In this document: piece after piece, positions 1-11,164 of the stretch
How the letters are laid out: each line of letters opens with the position of its first letter
How positions within the stretch are numbered: position 1 is the first letter of the stretch
NCBI GenBank assembly: GCA_037349105.1
Contig: JAYJMM010000097.1
Location: 1,860,001-1,924,000, forward strand
Direction: 5' to 3'
DNA from: Limnomonas spitsbergensis
Lineage: Eukaryota; Chlorophyta; Chlorophyceae; Chlamydomonadales
Length of the DNA: 64,000 nucleotides
Position numbers and translations under genes: made by a program
The notes under the pieces: generated by a model
Told to the model about the DNA's origin: nothing
The model's database searches: none
Seen by the model: the letters and a program-made list of their open reading frames with translations, nothing else

Positions 1-80
1 CAGTCCACACCTCTCCACCCTGTCTATACACAGTCCACACCTCTCCACCCTGTCTATGCACAGTCCACACCTCTCCACCC
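1..80. repeat. 30-bp tandem repeat at window edge
   Basis: A 30-bp unit beginning CAGTCCACACCTCTCCACCC is present nearly three times and is cut by the left edge of the window, so the true array may be longer. No coding signal overlaps it. Confidence 0.85.
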
Positions 81-1865
81 TTTTCTTTTTGCCGATGTAG
101 AACATAACCCCTGGCCTTTACCTGCCTACGCACTTAACCCTCTGAAGGGATTTTTACTTAGCGGTCACAACCCCATGCAACCTAGCCTTTCCCTGCCTAC
201 GCAGCATGCACTCACCCCAGTATGAGACTTGGTAATGCCCTGGCCGTTCTGCCCAATCCTCTGAAAGGTTTTTTTTAGCCGTTCTATCCCCCACGTCAGC
301 CCTGCCTGCACACATTAATCCTGACAGGTGCAGCGCTTAACCCTAGCTCAGCCCTGCCAATGCACTCAACCCAGTTTGAGACTTGGAGATTCCCAGGCCT
401 TTCCTCCGGTCCATGAGGGGGGAGATGGGCAGGCCGTGGCGCCTCTCCATGTCGCCTCGCCTAAAAGGGGGTCAAGGGTGTGTGTAATTATTCTATTTAA
501 TATTAGGGTGTGTAAATAGGCCGAGGCACCTCTCCATGTCGCGGAACCTGAAAGTAGGGGTGAAGTGGCCGAGTTGATGGTTTTATATTTAGGGCCTCCG
601 CAAAGGACAGGAGAAATGACGACCTTCCTTGCCACGCTAGCTTGCAAGGCGGTGTGTAAGGGAAATGAAATGGGAGGCGCCTACTTAAATCGGCGAAAGG
701 TTTGCGGTCCACAGAGAGCTGAATGATGCATGAGAGACCCAGGGCCATGTGGTGGGTGCATATGTTGAAACTCGTTATTGTGTGGCACAGCTACGAGTCA
801 GGTACACCTCTTGGTCTCCGTACGGGGCCAAATACGGGGCCAGCCAAAAGCCATATCCTGTCCTGGTATGTATCTGTGGGCTTAACACCCTTAAACTCTT
901 GCAACAAGTACATAGATAAGACAAAAGCATCTTGAGTCCCAAGCGGCAACACAGAACATCAACCCAACCCGAAACGAAACACCCCAGATTGGACCTGACC
1001 GCGACTTGCTGGTGCATCGTCAAATCATCCGTCCAAGGACATGACTCTCTCCAAAGCGCCAGGACGTGCGTAGAACAAGAACAAACATAAACATTTCGGC
1101 AAACATTTGGGGTACTTTCTGAAGATATAGATTCAGATTGAGCCTTCGTTTAGGGTGACTGATATGAGGCTGAACCAGAATTGGCACCTTCAAAACGGAA
1201 AGGTAGTATAGTTTGCCGTTTTTTTGCTGCTGTTGGTACACTGGTATGGTTCTGCAACTACATCAAAAGGCATCCGCCACCTGAACATCTACCTCCCAAT
1301 GATCTTGACCCCCACACCACATTCTCTGTACCCTCAGCCCATTTGACTATCTTCTATCACCCCCCACCCTACCTTCCTCCCCACCATATCCTATTTACCC
1401 ACAGCCTGCTTGACAATCTTCTATCACCTCCCGTCCTCCCTACCTTGGACCCCCCACCGGTTCCTCTCATCTAGCCCCACCTGAACATCTACCGCCCACG
1501 TATCTTGATCCCACGTCACAACCCTTCTATCTTCAGCCCACTTGATGATCTTCTACCCACCCCAGCCCCCACCTTACCCCCCCACCACGTCATATTTTTC
1601 AGCATATTTGACTATCTTCTCCCCCCCCCTACACACACACCTTGATCCCACACCGCTTCTTTTGATCCTGCCCTACCTGAACATCTCCTCCTCCAGCCTC
1701 TAGACCCAGCGCATATGCACCTCCTCAGTACTGGCCACGTGACCGAGATCTGCCCACTTGAGCGCCATCTGGCATCAAGGGATCAAGGAGAGGGGGGGGA
1801 GGGGTGGGGGGGCAAATGTCGCACTCGCGAGCTTGAGGAAATTTAACTGCTGGGATCACTTAACC
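81..1865. other. Intergenic DNA, no gene seen
   Basis: No exon with convincing codon structure and splice borders was found. From about 1260 to 1720 there is a C-rich, degenerate repeat built on phrases such as CTTGATGATCTTCTA and CCCCACC. Short open frames on both strands have no recognisable protein features. Confidence 0.5.
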
Positions 1866-2175
1866 CTAAACCCTAGATGAGTGAGACAGGTACATCATCA
1901 GGTGTTGCAGATGTTGCAATTCCACGTTCAGGAATCTAAACTGCCGGTGTTGCAAGCACGTAATGGTGCAGGCCAGGCACAGGATCAGGTGAGGCAGATG
2001 TTGCACTTCCATATTCAGGAACAGGACAACTGACGGTGACGCAAGCACGTAATGGTGCAGGCCAAGCACAGGATCAGGTGAGGCAGATGTTGCACTTCCA
2101 TATTCAGGAACAGGACAACTGACGGTGACGCAAGCACGTAATGGTGCGGGCCAAGCACAGGATCAGGTGTGGCTG
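1866..2175. repeat. 89-bp tandem repeat, about 3.5 copies
   Basis: The phrase GATCAGGTGAGGCAGATG recurs at about 1983 and 2072, and a related end at 2161, giving an exact 89-bp period. The second and third copies are almost identical and the first is more diverged. Confidence 0.9.
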
Positions 2176-2328
2176 CTATTGGTGCAACAAGTGTGTATGC
2201 GTATGAATGGCATTATGTTTGCCATAACCCACAGAGTGAGAATGCAGGACGTCTGAGGGTTGCAGGCGCATATGCATACTGGTATCATGTGAGCGACATA
2301 TCCAGCTTTACTTAGTTTGTTCGTTGGT

Positions 2329-2482
2329 TTATTCCTGACCTGCATCACAAGCAGCTTTCTCTGCCCGGGCAGCAGCATCCTCGGGGACTACAGGCTCCCC
2401 TGCGTCCAAGGACTCCTTGCGGCTGATCGGCACCACCATGCCGCATGTGTGGCAGCAGCAGGGAGGGGGGAAGCAGCAGGAA
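2329..2482 (-). CDS. Possible last exon of an unidentified minus-strand gene
   Basis: Reading from about 2482 down to a TAA at 2329, the minus strand encodes a short hydrophilic tail rich in Ala, Glu and Asp (ending ...AEKAACDAGQE). A CxxC pair lies near its start. Codon use resembles the real exons in this window more than the surrounding DNA does. No acceptor could be fixed and no family was recognised. It could be the 3' end of the phosphodiesterase gene upstream at 7.5-10.3 kb, but nothing links them. Treat as a hint only. Confidence 0.2.
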
Positions 2483-2519
2483 GGCCTTTGAGCGATGAGG
2501 CGGATGAGCATCGAGATCG

Positions 2520-5500
2520 TTCGACATTGAGACGATTGACGCGAGTGGGATGGAGTTGATGTGGGTGATGGGATCCACCCGCCATCATCATGCTTGCCCC
2601 GATTTGGTGGTTACAGCTTCATTGAATCCCCCTGATTGCTGTTGCCCACCCGTTCATCAATACTAGGGTCAGGTGTCCAGGGTTTACATCCAAAATTAAG
2701 GGTTCAGGGTTCTCCTCCCAAATCAAAATCTGGAATTGACGGAACAGCGCCAATACAGCACACGACAGCAGAAAGAGAGACACATGCTACCTGTTCAGGT
2801 AAAAAGAATTCGAACGTGAGGGCCCATAAACAAATGAAACAACAAAATTGGGTCTCGGTTCACTGCTCCAGTGATGCCCCACCTCTTACCGTGATAGCGA
2901 CCCTATTCTCTTACAGGTATCATACCCCCTGCACCCCCTCCTGTATCTGACCGGTATAGGGATCCTGTCCTCTTACTTTTTTGCCTCGACTTTGAACGGA
3001 TCTCGCATGTCCGCCTTGGGTTCTGCCCCAGGTGCTCCGCTAGACACCGCTCGACCTGTACGTAGGCATGGGGGGCAGACGGGGCAGCATTAGGGAGATG
3101 CATTAAAGGATGCTCAGTGTCCAAGGGTGGTGGACATTGAACGGCGGTTGGCTTGTAAGGGTGGTTGGGCGGTTGGCGTGCAAGCGCGGTGGGGGGCATG
3201 GAAGGGTGGCTAGGTGTGGAATACCATTGCATCACCTCAGCCTTGCTTTGACTCTACTGGGGTGGGGTTACACTACTGTTACAGAGTGGTGGAATGGTAG
3301 TGTAGGGTAACAGCTCCAATGTGGTACGGGCCCCACTACTGCACGAGTTACGCCTCTTTTGTGGTTCAGCTACATGTCAGCTACACCCCGGCCTCCAGCC
3401 CGATGACCTAAGGATGTCCATCCTTGTAACTTGGGCTGCCGGCTCTCTAGGCCAGCCCCATTTCGTGTTCCCACCGGGCCTTTGGCGGCTGCGGGGCGGG
3501 GTGACGGGGTCTGCCATTGGTGGCCCTGTGTCTGAAAAAAGTAACCCTGCCAAGCTGGTTTCATTGCTCTTATCCCCCAATGGGGAAGGAGGATTCATTC
3601 CGCTACTGGGTTGCTCCCTTTCGGCATCCACCCCGAAGACGAGTTACAGGTGCACGGGTGCACCATCATGGCCGGTCCTTTGACCCTAAACTCGAGAAAC
3701 TTCATGCGCCCAATCGCATAATGCGTGAGACGTTAGCTTTCAGTGAGGCGGGCCACAATGTCCACACTTTTCAGTGTCCACATTCTGCAACGTCCACAAT
3801 CAGTATTGTTGCAGGGATGAAACAGACGAAGCTGGTGGCATTGAAAATTTGAAATGCGTCCCAGGCCACGATCAGGAGCTGGTTTGAGAGGAGGATCCGC
3901 CCTTTGTCCTATTTAAGTCTAGCTCTGCTACTTTTTAAAGGGAAGGTCAGTGCATGGCGGCCAGGCAGCAGCTCACCAGATGCCTCGGGCATCATGCTGT
4001 GCACAGATGCAGCGCTGCCGGATCCAAGTAAACCTCCACTGCCCCTGCACCTCACACATGGACGCCTTGAAAACAGCACATAGCTTGAAATTATAAAGAA
4101 GCGTCTTCCTGCTCCATATATTTGCCACAAGGCTGGCACCACAGAAGCGGCAACAAAATGTTAGGTCTAAGTTGGGTCGTGCCTGTCTACCTCCTGTCTT
4201 TCACTGCATTATATTTATCTTTTCAGCTTGCTTTCATCCCAATTTGTCCAGCCTGGCCCTTCCGAAAAAGGCTGAGGGCGGTGGCAAAAAGCCGCCAACG
4301 CTCTAAAGACAGAGGCTTCAGGGCACTCACCCCCCCTCACACTCCTAGCTGGTTCTCATATCCAGAATCAGATGCACATCCATAGACATAAATATCCCAT
4401 GCATGCAGCCCTTACTTGATGCATGGGGGACCTTGATGCATGGGGGCTCATGCACCCAGGGCTGATTTATGAGCACCGCAGGGTAAAGGGCTTTGCCTGA
4501 GAGGGCCTCTGCCCGATGATTGCATGCTCAGCCCCCCCCCCAAGGGCTCCAATAGCGACAGAAACAGGGCCCTACCCATTACTTACCTGACTATGGAGCC
4601 GCTCCAGTTGCGAGGGGCACACATACATGCGTAACAGGCAGTTGGTGGGGTTTTGTATCCCCTTCCAATGCCAACCTGGGAGACTGAGGGGCAGTGGATG
4701 CTCCCTTGCCCTTCTGGGAGGCGAGCGCTGTCTTGGCATGCCGCATGGCAAGCGCAGCAAACCCACAACTGGATGCATCTTCTACGTTGCTCCACATCTG
4801 CATGAAAGGGTTCGCATGGGTTGCATGCGATATAGCAGCCTCAATCCAGCCTGTGGGGGGGAGGGTGGGTGCCTGTGGGGGGCGGGTGCAGCAAGCTATG
4901 CGGCAGGCGGCACGAGGAGGCTCCACACATCTGGTCATGTGTCTGACGTTGATTAAGCAGATGCGGGGCACATCCACATGAAACCTGCAGCATTGCCAAA
5001 CGAACCAGATTTGTGTCCTACCGCCTGGGCGCGGCGGCTGGAGGATGCAAATCATCATCATGATTCATGACGCTTGCATCCACGACTGAGGGCCCATACG
5101 ACAAAGGCCCATACCGTAGATTTGCTTTGCCTCCCCTCATAATTAATGTTGTTTGGGGGTGAGCGATCCTTGAATGTACTAATTATCCGGCGATATATAT
5201 AGTAAGTATCCACCTAATATACTAATAATCCGGCTAATGATGTTGACGCTAGTTTTCTGTCAGAAATTAAGAGTTTGGCCCATACTACAAAGACCAATAT
5301 GGCGGAGCCCTAAATGCCTCCGTCCATGGCACGAAACGGTCCCAATACCTAATGAAGTACACTTTTTTTTACCAAGGTCTACCGCGAGGTCTGCCGTACC
5401 GGTAATTAAAAACTATAAACATTTTACCAACGTCTGAAATAAACCCCTCACAGTCAGGTCTTTCATTGCTAAATTATTTTAAAAAAGCCGGTACAAACAA

Positions 5501-5530
5501 ACCAGGCGGCCTACAGCTGCAACATGCATT
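2520..5530. other. Intergenic or long intron, no certain gene
   Basis: Apart from one MITE copy (3356-3540), nothing here is convincing. An uninterrupted minus-strand frame at 4591-5061 may be chance. AT-rich DNA at about 5150-5480 holds two loose copies of a phrase containing ACTAATTATCCGGC. If the phosphodiesterase gene is intact, its missing 3' exons would have to lie in this region, but none were recognised. Confidence 0.4.
3356..3540. mobile_element. MITE copy, 'CAGCTAC' family (copy 1)
   Basis: About 170-185 bp, starting near CTTTTGTGGTTCAGCTACA and ending near GTCTGAAAAAAG. It shares internal blocks (ggcc/cattt, gggcctttggcggc, ggcctgccattggtggcc) with copies at 15.3, 16.1, 19.7 and 35.6 kb. 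The ends form a short imperfect inverted repeat of the type TTTTTCGGCTAC, as expected of a non-autonomous DNA transposon. Confidence 0.65.
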
Positions 5531-5536
5531 GCATCA

Positions 5537-5578
5537 CAACGGATTTCATCTACTGCATGCAGTAGATGAAATCCGTTG
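5537..5578. repeat. Perfect 42-bp palindrome
   Basis: Two 21-nt arms (beginning CAACGGATTTCATCTACTG) are exact reverse complements with no spacer, centred on TGCA in GCATGC. It could extrude a cruciform or form a hairpin transcript. No gene overlaps it. Confidence 0.95.
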
Positions 5579-6363
5579 GGCCCGCGATTGCCGCAAGCGG
5601 ACCATCCTGAGCCAGCATCAAGCAACTTGAGCTTGTACCAAGGTCTCAGATCTGTTATGCCCCCCCTCTCTCACTTTCAGTGGGGACATGCTGTCCTTGT
5701 CGATTACCCTGGCAAGCACGGCTGCGATGGTTGTCCCCTTGGGCCTGAAGGAGGGGCATGCCACGTGAGGAAAGGAAGGGAGAGAGGGATTGAGGGAGGC
5801 AGGGGGCGAGGCAGGGAGAATGGAACGGGCGTAGGGACGGGAGGGGGAAGGAAAGGAAGGAGGGAAGAAGCAGTACATGGAGTGTTGCTAATGTTCCTGA
5901 CTGGCACGTGAGCCGTGGCAGCTGTAGTCGTTGCCTGAGTGAGGGGTGGGACATGAGTTATAGGTGGGACCGGAAAGAAAGGAATGGGAAGTATGAACAA
6001 GATCCATACCCACAGCGTTCGTTCATGAGAGGAGGGACGGAACACGCAAGAGGAGGGAGGGAGGGAGAAAGGAAGGGAGATCGCTGGAGAACGTGTCACA
6101 TGAGATACAAGTAAACATGTGTGAACAGTGCCTGTAGTGTTTGTGAGACCCTTAGCCTTGCTTTTTAAAAGAAATACGGAAAATAATATACCTATAATCA
6201 ATAGCCGGCTTAAAACGGATACAAATCGATGATAAGGACACCAGTTTTTCTCGTACAAAATATGATGGAAGGGCACTTCGCTTACCATCTGTATCTGTAC
6301 ACCAGAATAAGTATACATGCTATGCAGGAATATGCAGAAGGGCTCCCCTTCTCCTCATCTCAC
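5579..6363. other. Intergenic, purine-rich low complexity
   Basis: From about 5760 to 6090 the plus strand is a run of GGGAGG/GGAAGG-type purine sequence. Open frames here come from this bias (Pro/Ser/Leu-rich on the minus strand). No exon was accepted. Confidence 0.5.
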
Positions 6364-6518
6364 CCCACCGCCCTTATCCCCTGATCCCTCATACCCAATG
6401 CCGTGAAGCTTCCCCCCCTCGGCATCTCCTTCTCCTCCCGTGCAAAGGCTGCCGCCGTGCCGCTGCCCCCCCCTGCGTCAGTGTTGCTCATGGTACGGAG
6501 CCTGCTGGGAGAGGCAGA
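6364..6518 (-). CDS. Candidate internal exon, possibly of the phosphodiesterase gene
   Basis: On the minus strand a good acceptor (pyrimidine tract ending TTTTACAG) opens a frame of 51 codons closed by a GT donor at 6362-6363. The peptide is hydrophilic and Gly/Ala/Ser-rich (SPSRLRTMSNTDAGGGSG...), as in the linkers that interrupt many algal enzymes. It lies on the same strand as, and downstream of, the phosphodiesterase exons. No homology was recognised, so membership in that gene is inference. Confidence 0.3.
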
Positions 6519-7660
6519 CTGTAAAACAGCAAGAAAGGGTGCCGGGGAGAGGTGAGGCATGCAAAGGGATATGTTGTTGAGGTGTCCAGGGATCTGCAAT
6601 GCCACTCATGACATCTGGCATCAGATTTGCTAGGAAAAACATTTTAAAAAGCACGGCAGGGGTATCAGGAGGGGAGGCGGCAGGAAGAGGAGTTTGCTAG
6701 AGATGTAGAAAATATTAAGTAATGCCACAAGTGACATCTGGCACCAAATTGGCGCCAATGAAAGCATGCCAGAACAGAGCAAGGGACAAGGACAGAGCTA
6801 GCGCAAATCCAGCACGTAAAATAAAATCCAACCCAAAGATTGAGGGATCAAACCGACCAAACGATGCCCTCTCCCCCCCCATCTAGATATCAGGTTCCAT
6901 GTTCCAGCCCTCCAGATAGGATGTGGCATAGCTGCTCCATGGTACCTAAAACCCAGCTTACCCAATCTCTAACTGCCCTAGGCTGCTCAACGTTCCACAC
7001 TGTTTTAAACAGCAGATGCCAACGCTGCAACAACTGTACCAGTGCTGCAGCAGCCAACACGTTAGTTTTACGTCCGATGGAATCAACCAAACCGTCATAC
7101 CAACTCTCAACCCACCAACAGTTCATTACGTCTGGCGTGTTTTCAAGAAAGGATCGGCATCGAAAAACAATTGAAATGCCAGAGAGGGGTGTCAGGGGAG
7201 AGGCGGCAGGGATTATATCAAAATAAAGCAAACAGCTAAAAAGGGATGACAGGGGGCAGCAGGCAGGAAGAAATACAGCAATATAATGCAAACAGCTAGA
7301 AGGGGGCTGTCCTGTTGTTGTTGCTGATGCTGTACAAGTGGTGCCTGGCAGGCCCCCTAATGGGGTATGGCAAGCACTTCAAAGAACTGGCAGAAATAAT
7401 CCTGTCTGCCCCAGCCCCCGCGCTAGAGCCCTCCCATACACGTCTTGCCTGAATACTAACACTGCCTCCCCAAACCTCAACCCCGTTTGAATTCGAAATA
7501 CAAGCGCACCTGGATCCCGAGGACGGAGCTGCTGAGCGGGGGCGAGCCCTGTACCCTGAGCACTGAGCGGTTTTGCGATAGTGGGGAGCCCAGGCCGGCA
7601 TCCCTGGACATGAGGCCCTTGATTTTTTCGCAAATCGACCTGACAGCTCCCAGTGCTGCT

Positions 7661-7795
7661 CCATATCTGCAGCAGACAGTCAACAGGTTGGTCGAATCTG
7701 AATGGATTCAAAAACACCAGGCAGAGCGCGCCATATCTGCAGCAGACAGTCAACAGGTTGGTCGAATCTGAATGGATCCAAAAACACCAGGCAGA
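7661..7795. repeat. 70-bp tandem duplication including a splice acceptor
   Basis: Two copies of a 70-bp unit begin at 7661 and 7731 with only a few differences. Each contains, on the minus strand, CTGCTGCAG followed by ATATGG, the acceptor and first bases of phosphodiesterase exon 4. Only the copy at 7661-7668 borders the coding exon; the other lies in the intron. Confidence 0.85.
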
Positions 7796-8904
7796 AATCG
7801 CACACGGTTGTGTGCACTTTGCTTTACCTGTGGCCAGGATCATGTCAATCAGCCGCTTGCGCACGTACTTCATGTTCTCTTCAGGCAGCGTGCACAAGAA
7901 ATTGAATCGCTCCTGACATCATAAGCAACAGCAACAGCATCAGGCCATCAGCAACAGCACCAACAGGAGGATCCAGGAAGAGTTCAGCTTGTGAAGCAGC
8001 CAGAAGGGTGGCCAGGGCTAAGTCTCGCTATACCAAAAGAGGGCGACCTTAAGTGTGCCTGAGTGCTCTTGCAGTTTTAGTCCGTCTGAGTGTGAGTGGA
8101 TAGAATGCAGCCCTGGCCAGGATCATGGAGATCAATCCCCCCAAAGGTACCCCCCCCCATGTCTGCCCACGCATGCGGCAAGCTTTCTGCCAGCGGTTAA
8201 ACAACGCGGAAACTTCGATTTGTCGACTTTCTTAGTTGAATGCCGAGCGCAAAGGACGGCGGAGTTTGAATTCGTGCAGTTAGAATGACAACCACGAGCA
8301 CTGATCGGAGCAACATCCAGGCGAGAGCTCAGGATTCGAATTTGAATTTATGTTGTTGGCTTCGTGATTCAAACGCCATGCTTCTTCACCTCATCAAATT
8401 ACAATCGAAATGGGCATATCTGAGGAGCATCCTGGTGGTGGTTGAAGAATCTGATTGTCTGTTGCTTTGATTCGAATGACGTGCATCCCCATGTCGCTAT
8501 GACATTCCAACCAGGGATGAACGACATGGCCTTTGGTCCATAATATCATATCGTATCGTATTGACCAACATGGTATTTTAACAGACAGTGACGAGGGTTT
8601 GGGAGGGAGGTTTGACTAAGCAGCTCAAAATCCCAAAGTATGTTACTGTAGACCTTCCAGGGATGGCATCAGCAAGCAGTGCCACAGCGGAGTGCCACAG
8701 CGGCAGTGCTATCATCGCAAAATCGATATGCAAATGATATTTCGGCTCTGCATATCATGCTGCCTTGATTCGAATTTCAAAACGCGTGTGACAAACAGAC
8801 CTCCATGAGCAGCTTCCAGGAGGCCGACGCGTGGAAATTCTCCATAGGGGACTGGTCGTTGTACTGAATCGCCAGGTCATGCTGCGTCTTGATCAGATAG
8901 TCGT

Positions 8905-9030
8905 TGTTCACACCCTGCGGGGATATTGGGCAGTCGTTCACACTAGGTCCACACTGTGTTCACACCCTGTGGGGAAATTGGGCAGTCCATCACACTAGGT
9001 CCACACTGTGTTCATACCCTGTGGGGCTGT
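8905..9030. repeat. 52-bp tandem repeat including a splice acceptor
   Basis: The phrase CACACCCTGNGGGG recurs at 8909, 8961 and (as CATACCCTG) 9013, a 52-bp period. On the minus strand each unit reads CCCC-purine-CAG followed by GGTGTGAAC or GGTATGAAC, copying the acceptor and first nine bases of phosphodiesterase exon 2. Confidence 0.88.
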
Positions 9031-9077
9031 TGGATTGTGGTGACAATGAGGCTGACTCATCCACCGGGGAATATATT

Positions 9078-9138
9078 TTTCATGAGATATCTTTCATGAG
9101 ATATTTTTCATGAGATATTTTTCATGAGATATTTTTCA
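9078..9138. repeat. 17-bp AT-rich tandem repeat, about 4 copies
   Basis: The unit TTTTTCATGAGATAT repeats about four times, all within a phosphodiesterase intron. Confidence 0.85.
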
Positions 9139-9828
9139 GGGGCGATGCAGAGCAAGCAGGGGTACAGCAATAGCAGAGATTGGCTCAACAGATTAAGGAA
9201 GTGCTTGAAGACCGCTGAAACCACAAGGTTGCAATATCAGCGTTTACACCAGGGTGGTGGGTGGGGGCAGCCAGCGGTTCCGGGACGAGAACATTTTGCA
9301 AAACACACGCTTTGACAAAATTTTCCGCCCCGGAACCACTGGTTGCCCCCCTGTCCCCCTGGATTACGCAACCACTCAAGGGCCTTTCTCGTAAAGGGCC
9401 AGACAGAGCAAACTCGAGATAAAGAGGCAACAGGGCCAGCCTTAAAGAGCGCATTACACGCGAGCAAGCCTGAAATGCCGGGGTCAAACAGAGATAGGGG
9501 AACGGACAAGAAGGATCAGATGGTTTGAGTCCCAGTGGGGTTCAACACCAAGGCCTTATCATCCAAAACGGGGTCTGAAATCCCTCCTGGGGCTGGACGT
9601 TTCACGCGAGCCTCCCAAGCTTTGTTCCCAGGGCACATCTACCTTAGTATTGACCTGTCAAGGCCTTGCCTCCATCTCCAATAGGGTAGGACGTCAACCA
9701 CGAGCTGCAACCCCCCTAAGCCCCTAGTTGACCATCCCACATTCCTGATGACCGTACTCTGCACCCACACAATCCTATGCGGATCCTGATTGTATAAAAC
9801 AAACAAAGCACAAAGAGGTGCAGGGCAA

Positions 9829-9902
9829 CAGTGCTCCTCTGCACCTCTTTGTATGCCCACTTATATGCAAACGTTTCAACAAAGAGGTGCAGAGGAGCAC
9901 TG
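9829..9902. repeat. 24-bp perfect inverted repeat (stem-loop)
   Basis: Arms at 9829-9852 and 9879-9902 are exact reverse complements, with a 26-nt loop. A third partial arm (ACAAAGAGGTGCAG-like) precedes them at about 9809. It lies in the phosphodiesterase intron between exons 1 and 2 and could be a footprint of a small foldback element. Confidence 0.9.
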
Positions 9903-10309
9903 CTCTCCAAACCAGGCAGGTGCACCCTAAGGGGTTGAGGGATGTCGCCCCTCATGTATACCCCTCATGTATACCCCAAAAGGGGTATAGAGGGTTGTCA
10001 CCCCTCGTCTACCCCTCAAGTACCCCTGGTTCCCCCCTCCTGATCAAAGCGCTCGTCTACCCCTCATGTAACCCTATTTCTCTCCCCCCTAATCAAAGCA
10101 CTCGGCCTCACCTTGTGGCCGTAGTCGTGCACAATGGCCGCCAGATACATGCTGAGCGCCCCGAGCGGGGAGCACTTGCACGCCTTCCAGATCCCGCCTC
10201 GAGTGCAGAGCACGTGCAGCGTCCTCATCACATCCGCCGCGTGCGTCGCGCAGTGGTAGTGCTGGCCCTTGTACAGGTTGTAACTCTCCTCCACCTCCAG
10301 CAGGAATCT

Positions 10310-11160
10310 AAATCGCAGGGACAATGAAGGTGAGGAAGTGAAATAGGTCTCAGGTTGACAGAGTTTAGGACGTGGGGTTCGAGCCAAGGCCGCGTGCATG
10401 GCAATTTTTGTGTAAGAGCACACCAGACCACTTTGGCGGGGCTGCTGGGCGGCCACTCCTGGGCTGACTGGGACCAAACCTTGACCGGCCTATGGCCGGT
10501 GGCCCAGGCAGCAGGGCTTGCTGAACAGGGCCCTAAAGCTGTAGGCCATGATGTAGCTGACGTGTAGCTGATGTGTAGCTGAAGCGCACTAAACAAAAGA
10601 GCGCTGCATGGCACAGTGGGGCAGCTGGCTTTTCTACAGGTTGTCGCCCCCTCCAACCTTCCCATGGATTTTAGTCGGGTCCAATCAACTTGGAACTATA
10701 AATGACAGATGGCTTTGCGCTGCTGTTGATCTGGTCATCTGGCCAACGTCAATTCTTCGAGCCTTGCAGGCCACCTCTCGAAGGCCGCTGCGCACTTGAT
10801 CATTATCGCCACTCTATGGATGACACATATGACAAATCGAAAATTGTGAGTTGTTCAATGGTTGATGACAGCCATTGCACTTTTGGTGACATGGCTAGCT
10901 TTGTATTATTTGTCATGAATTGCTGTATGGCCTCTGCGTGCTTGATCACACTCATCACACTATGGACCACACATACCACACTAATGGCAACAGTGTGTGT
11001 CACTCATCACACAACTGTACTAGACAACCCACATGGCCACGTCACACTTTTGTCCACCTGGCCAGCTTCACTGCTTCCGTTCTGTGGTGCTTGAAGGCTT
11101 CTGTCCGTGATGACACACCGTCACACTTTGATGACAGACGTCACACAATGTATGACAGGG
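10310..11160. other. No gene seen upstream of the phosphodiesterase exons
   Basis: A 5' exon ending in phase 2 and encoding the first phosphodiesterase helices was sought here on the minus strand and not found. The stretch 10790-11160 is rich in CACTCATCACAC-like phrases and has no convincing exon. Confidence 0.4.
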
Positions 11161-11164
11161 CTAA

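Larger units (their letters stand above)
7510..10307 (-). pseudogene. 3',5'-cyclic-nucleotide phosphodiesterase, partial, four exons
   Basis: Four minus-strand exons join in phase: 10307-10112, 8914-8801, 7912-7828 and 7666-7510. They encode the HD-type catalytic core of class I cyclic-nucleotide phosphodiesterases, which hydrolyse cAMP or cGMP. Visible motifs in order are FLLEVEESYN, the metal-binding HYHCATHAADV, IVHDYGHK followed directly by [19 protein letters not shown], and KRLIDMILAT joined to DMEQH. No 5' exon that could precede FLLEVEE was found before the unrelated gene at 13171. The C-terminal part of the domain (the usual second Asp region and QGD motif) was not found below 7510. 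In the last exon, an A6 run (plus T6 at 7623-7628) shifts the frame: one more A would continue into KGLMSRDAGLGSP and a donor at 7508-7509. It is either a decayed gene, or an intact one with missed exons and one sequencing error. Confidence 0.75.

Noticed and set aside
4591..5061. 156-codon open frame on the minus strand
   Set aside because: A possible exon (MWSNVEDASSCGFAALAMRH...) has an AG before it, but no partner exon or domain was found. Not listed as a gene.
5655..5760. Possible phosphodiesterase C-terminal exon (QGDN, IDKDS phrases)
   Set aside because: The phrases are in different frames and only loosely like the family's QGD and MDR motifs. No splice border supports them.
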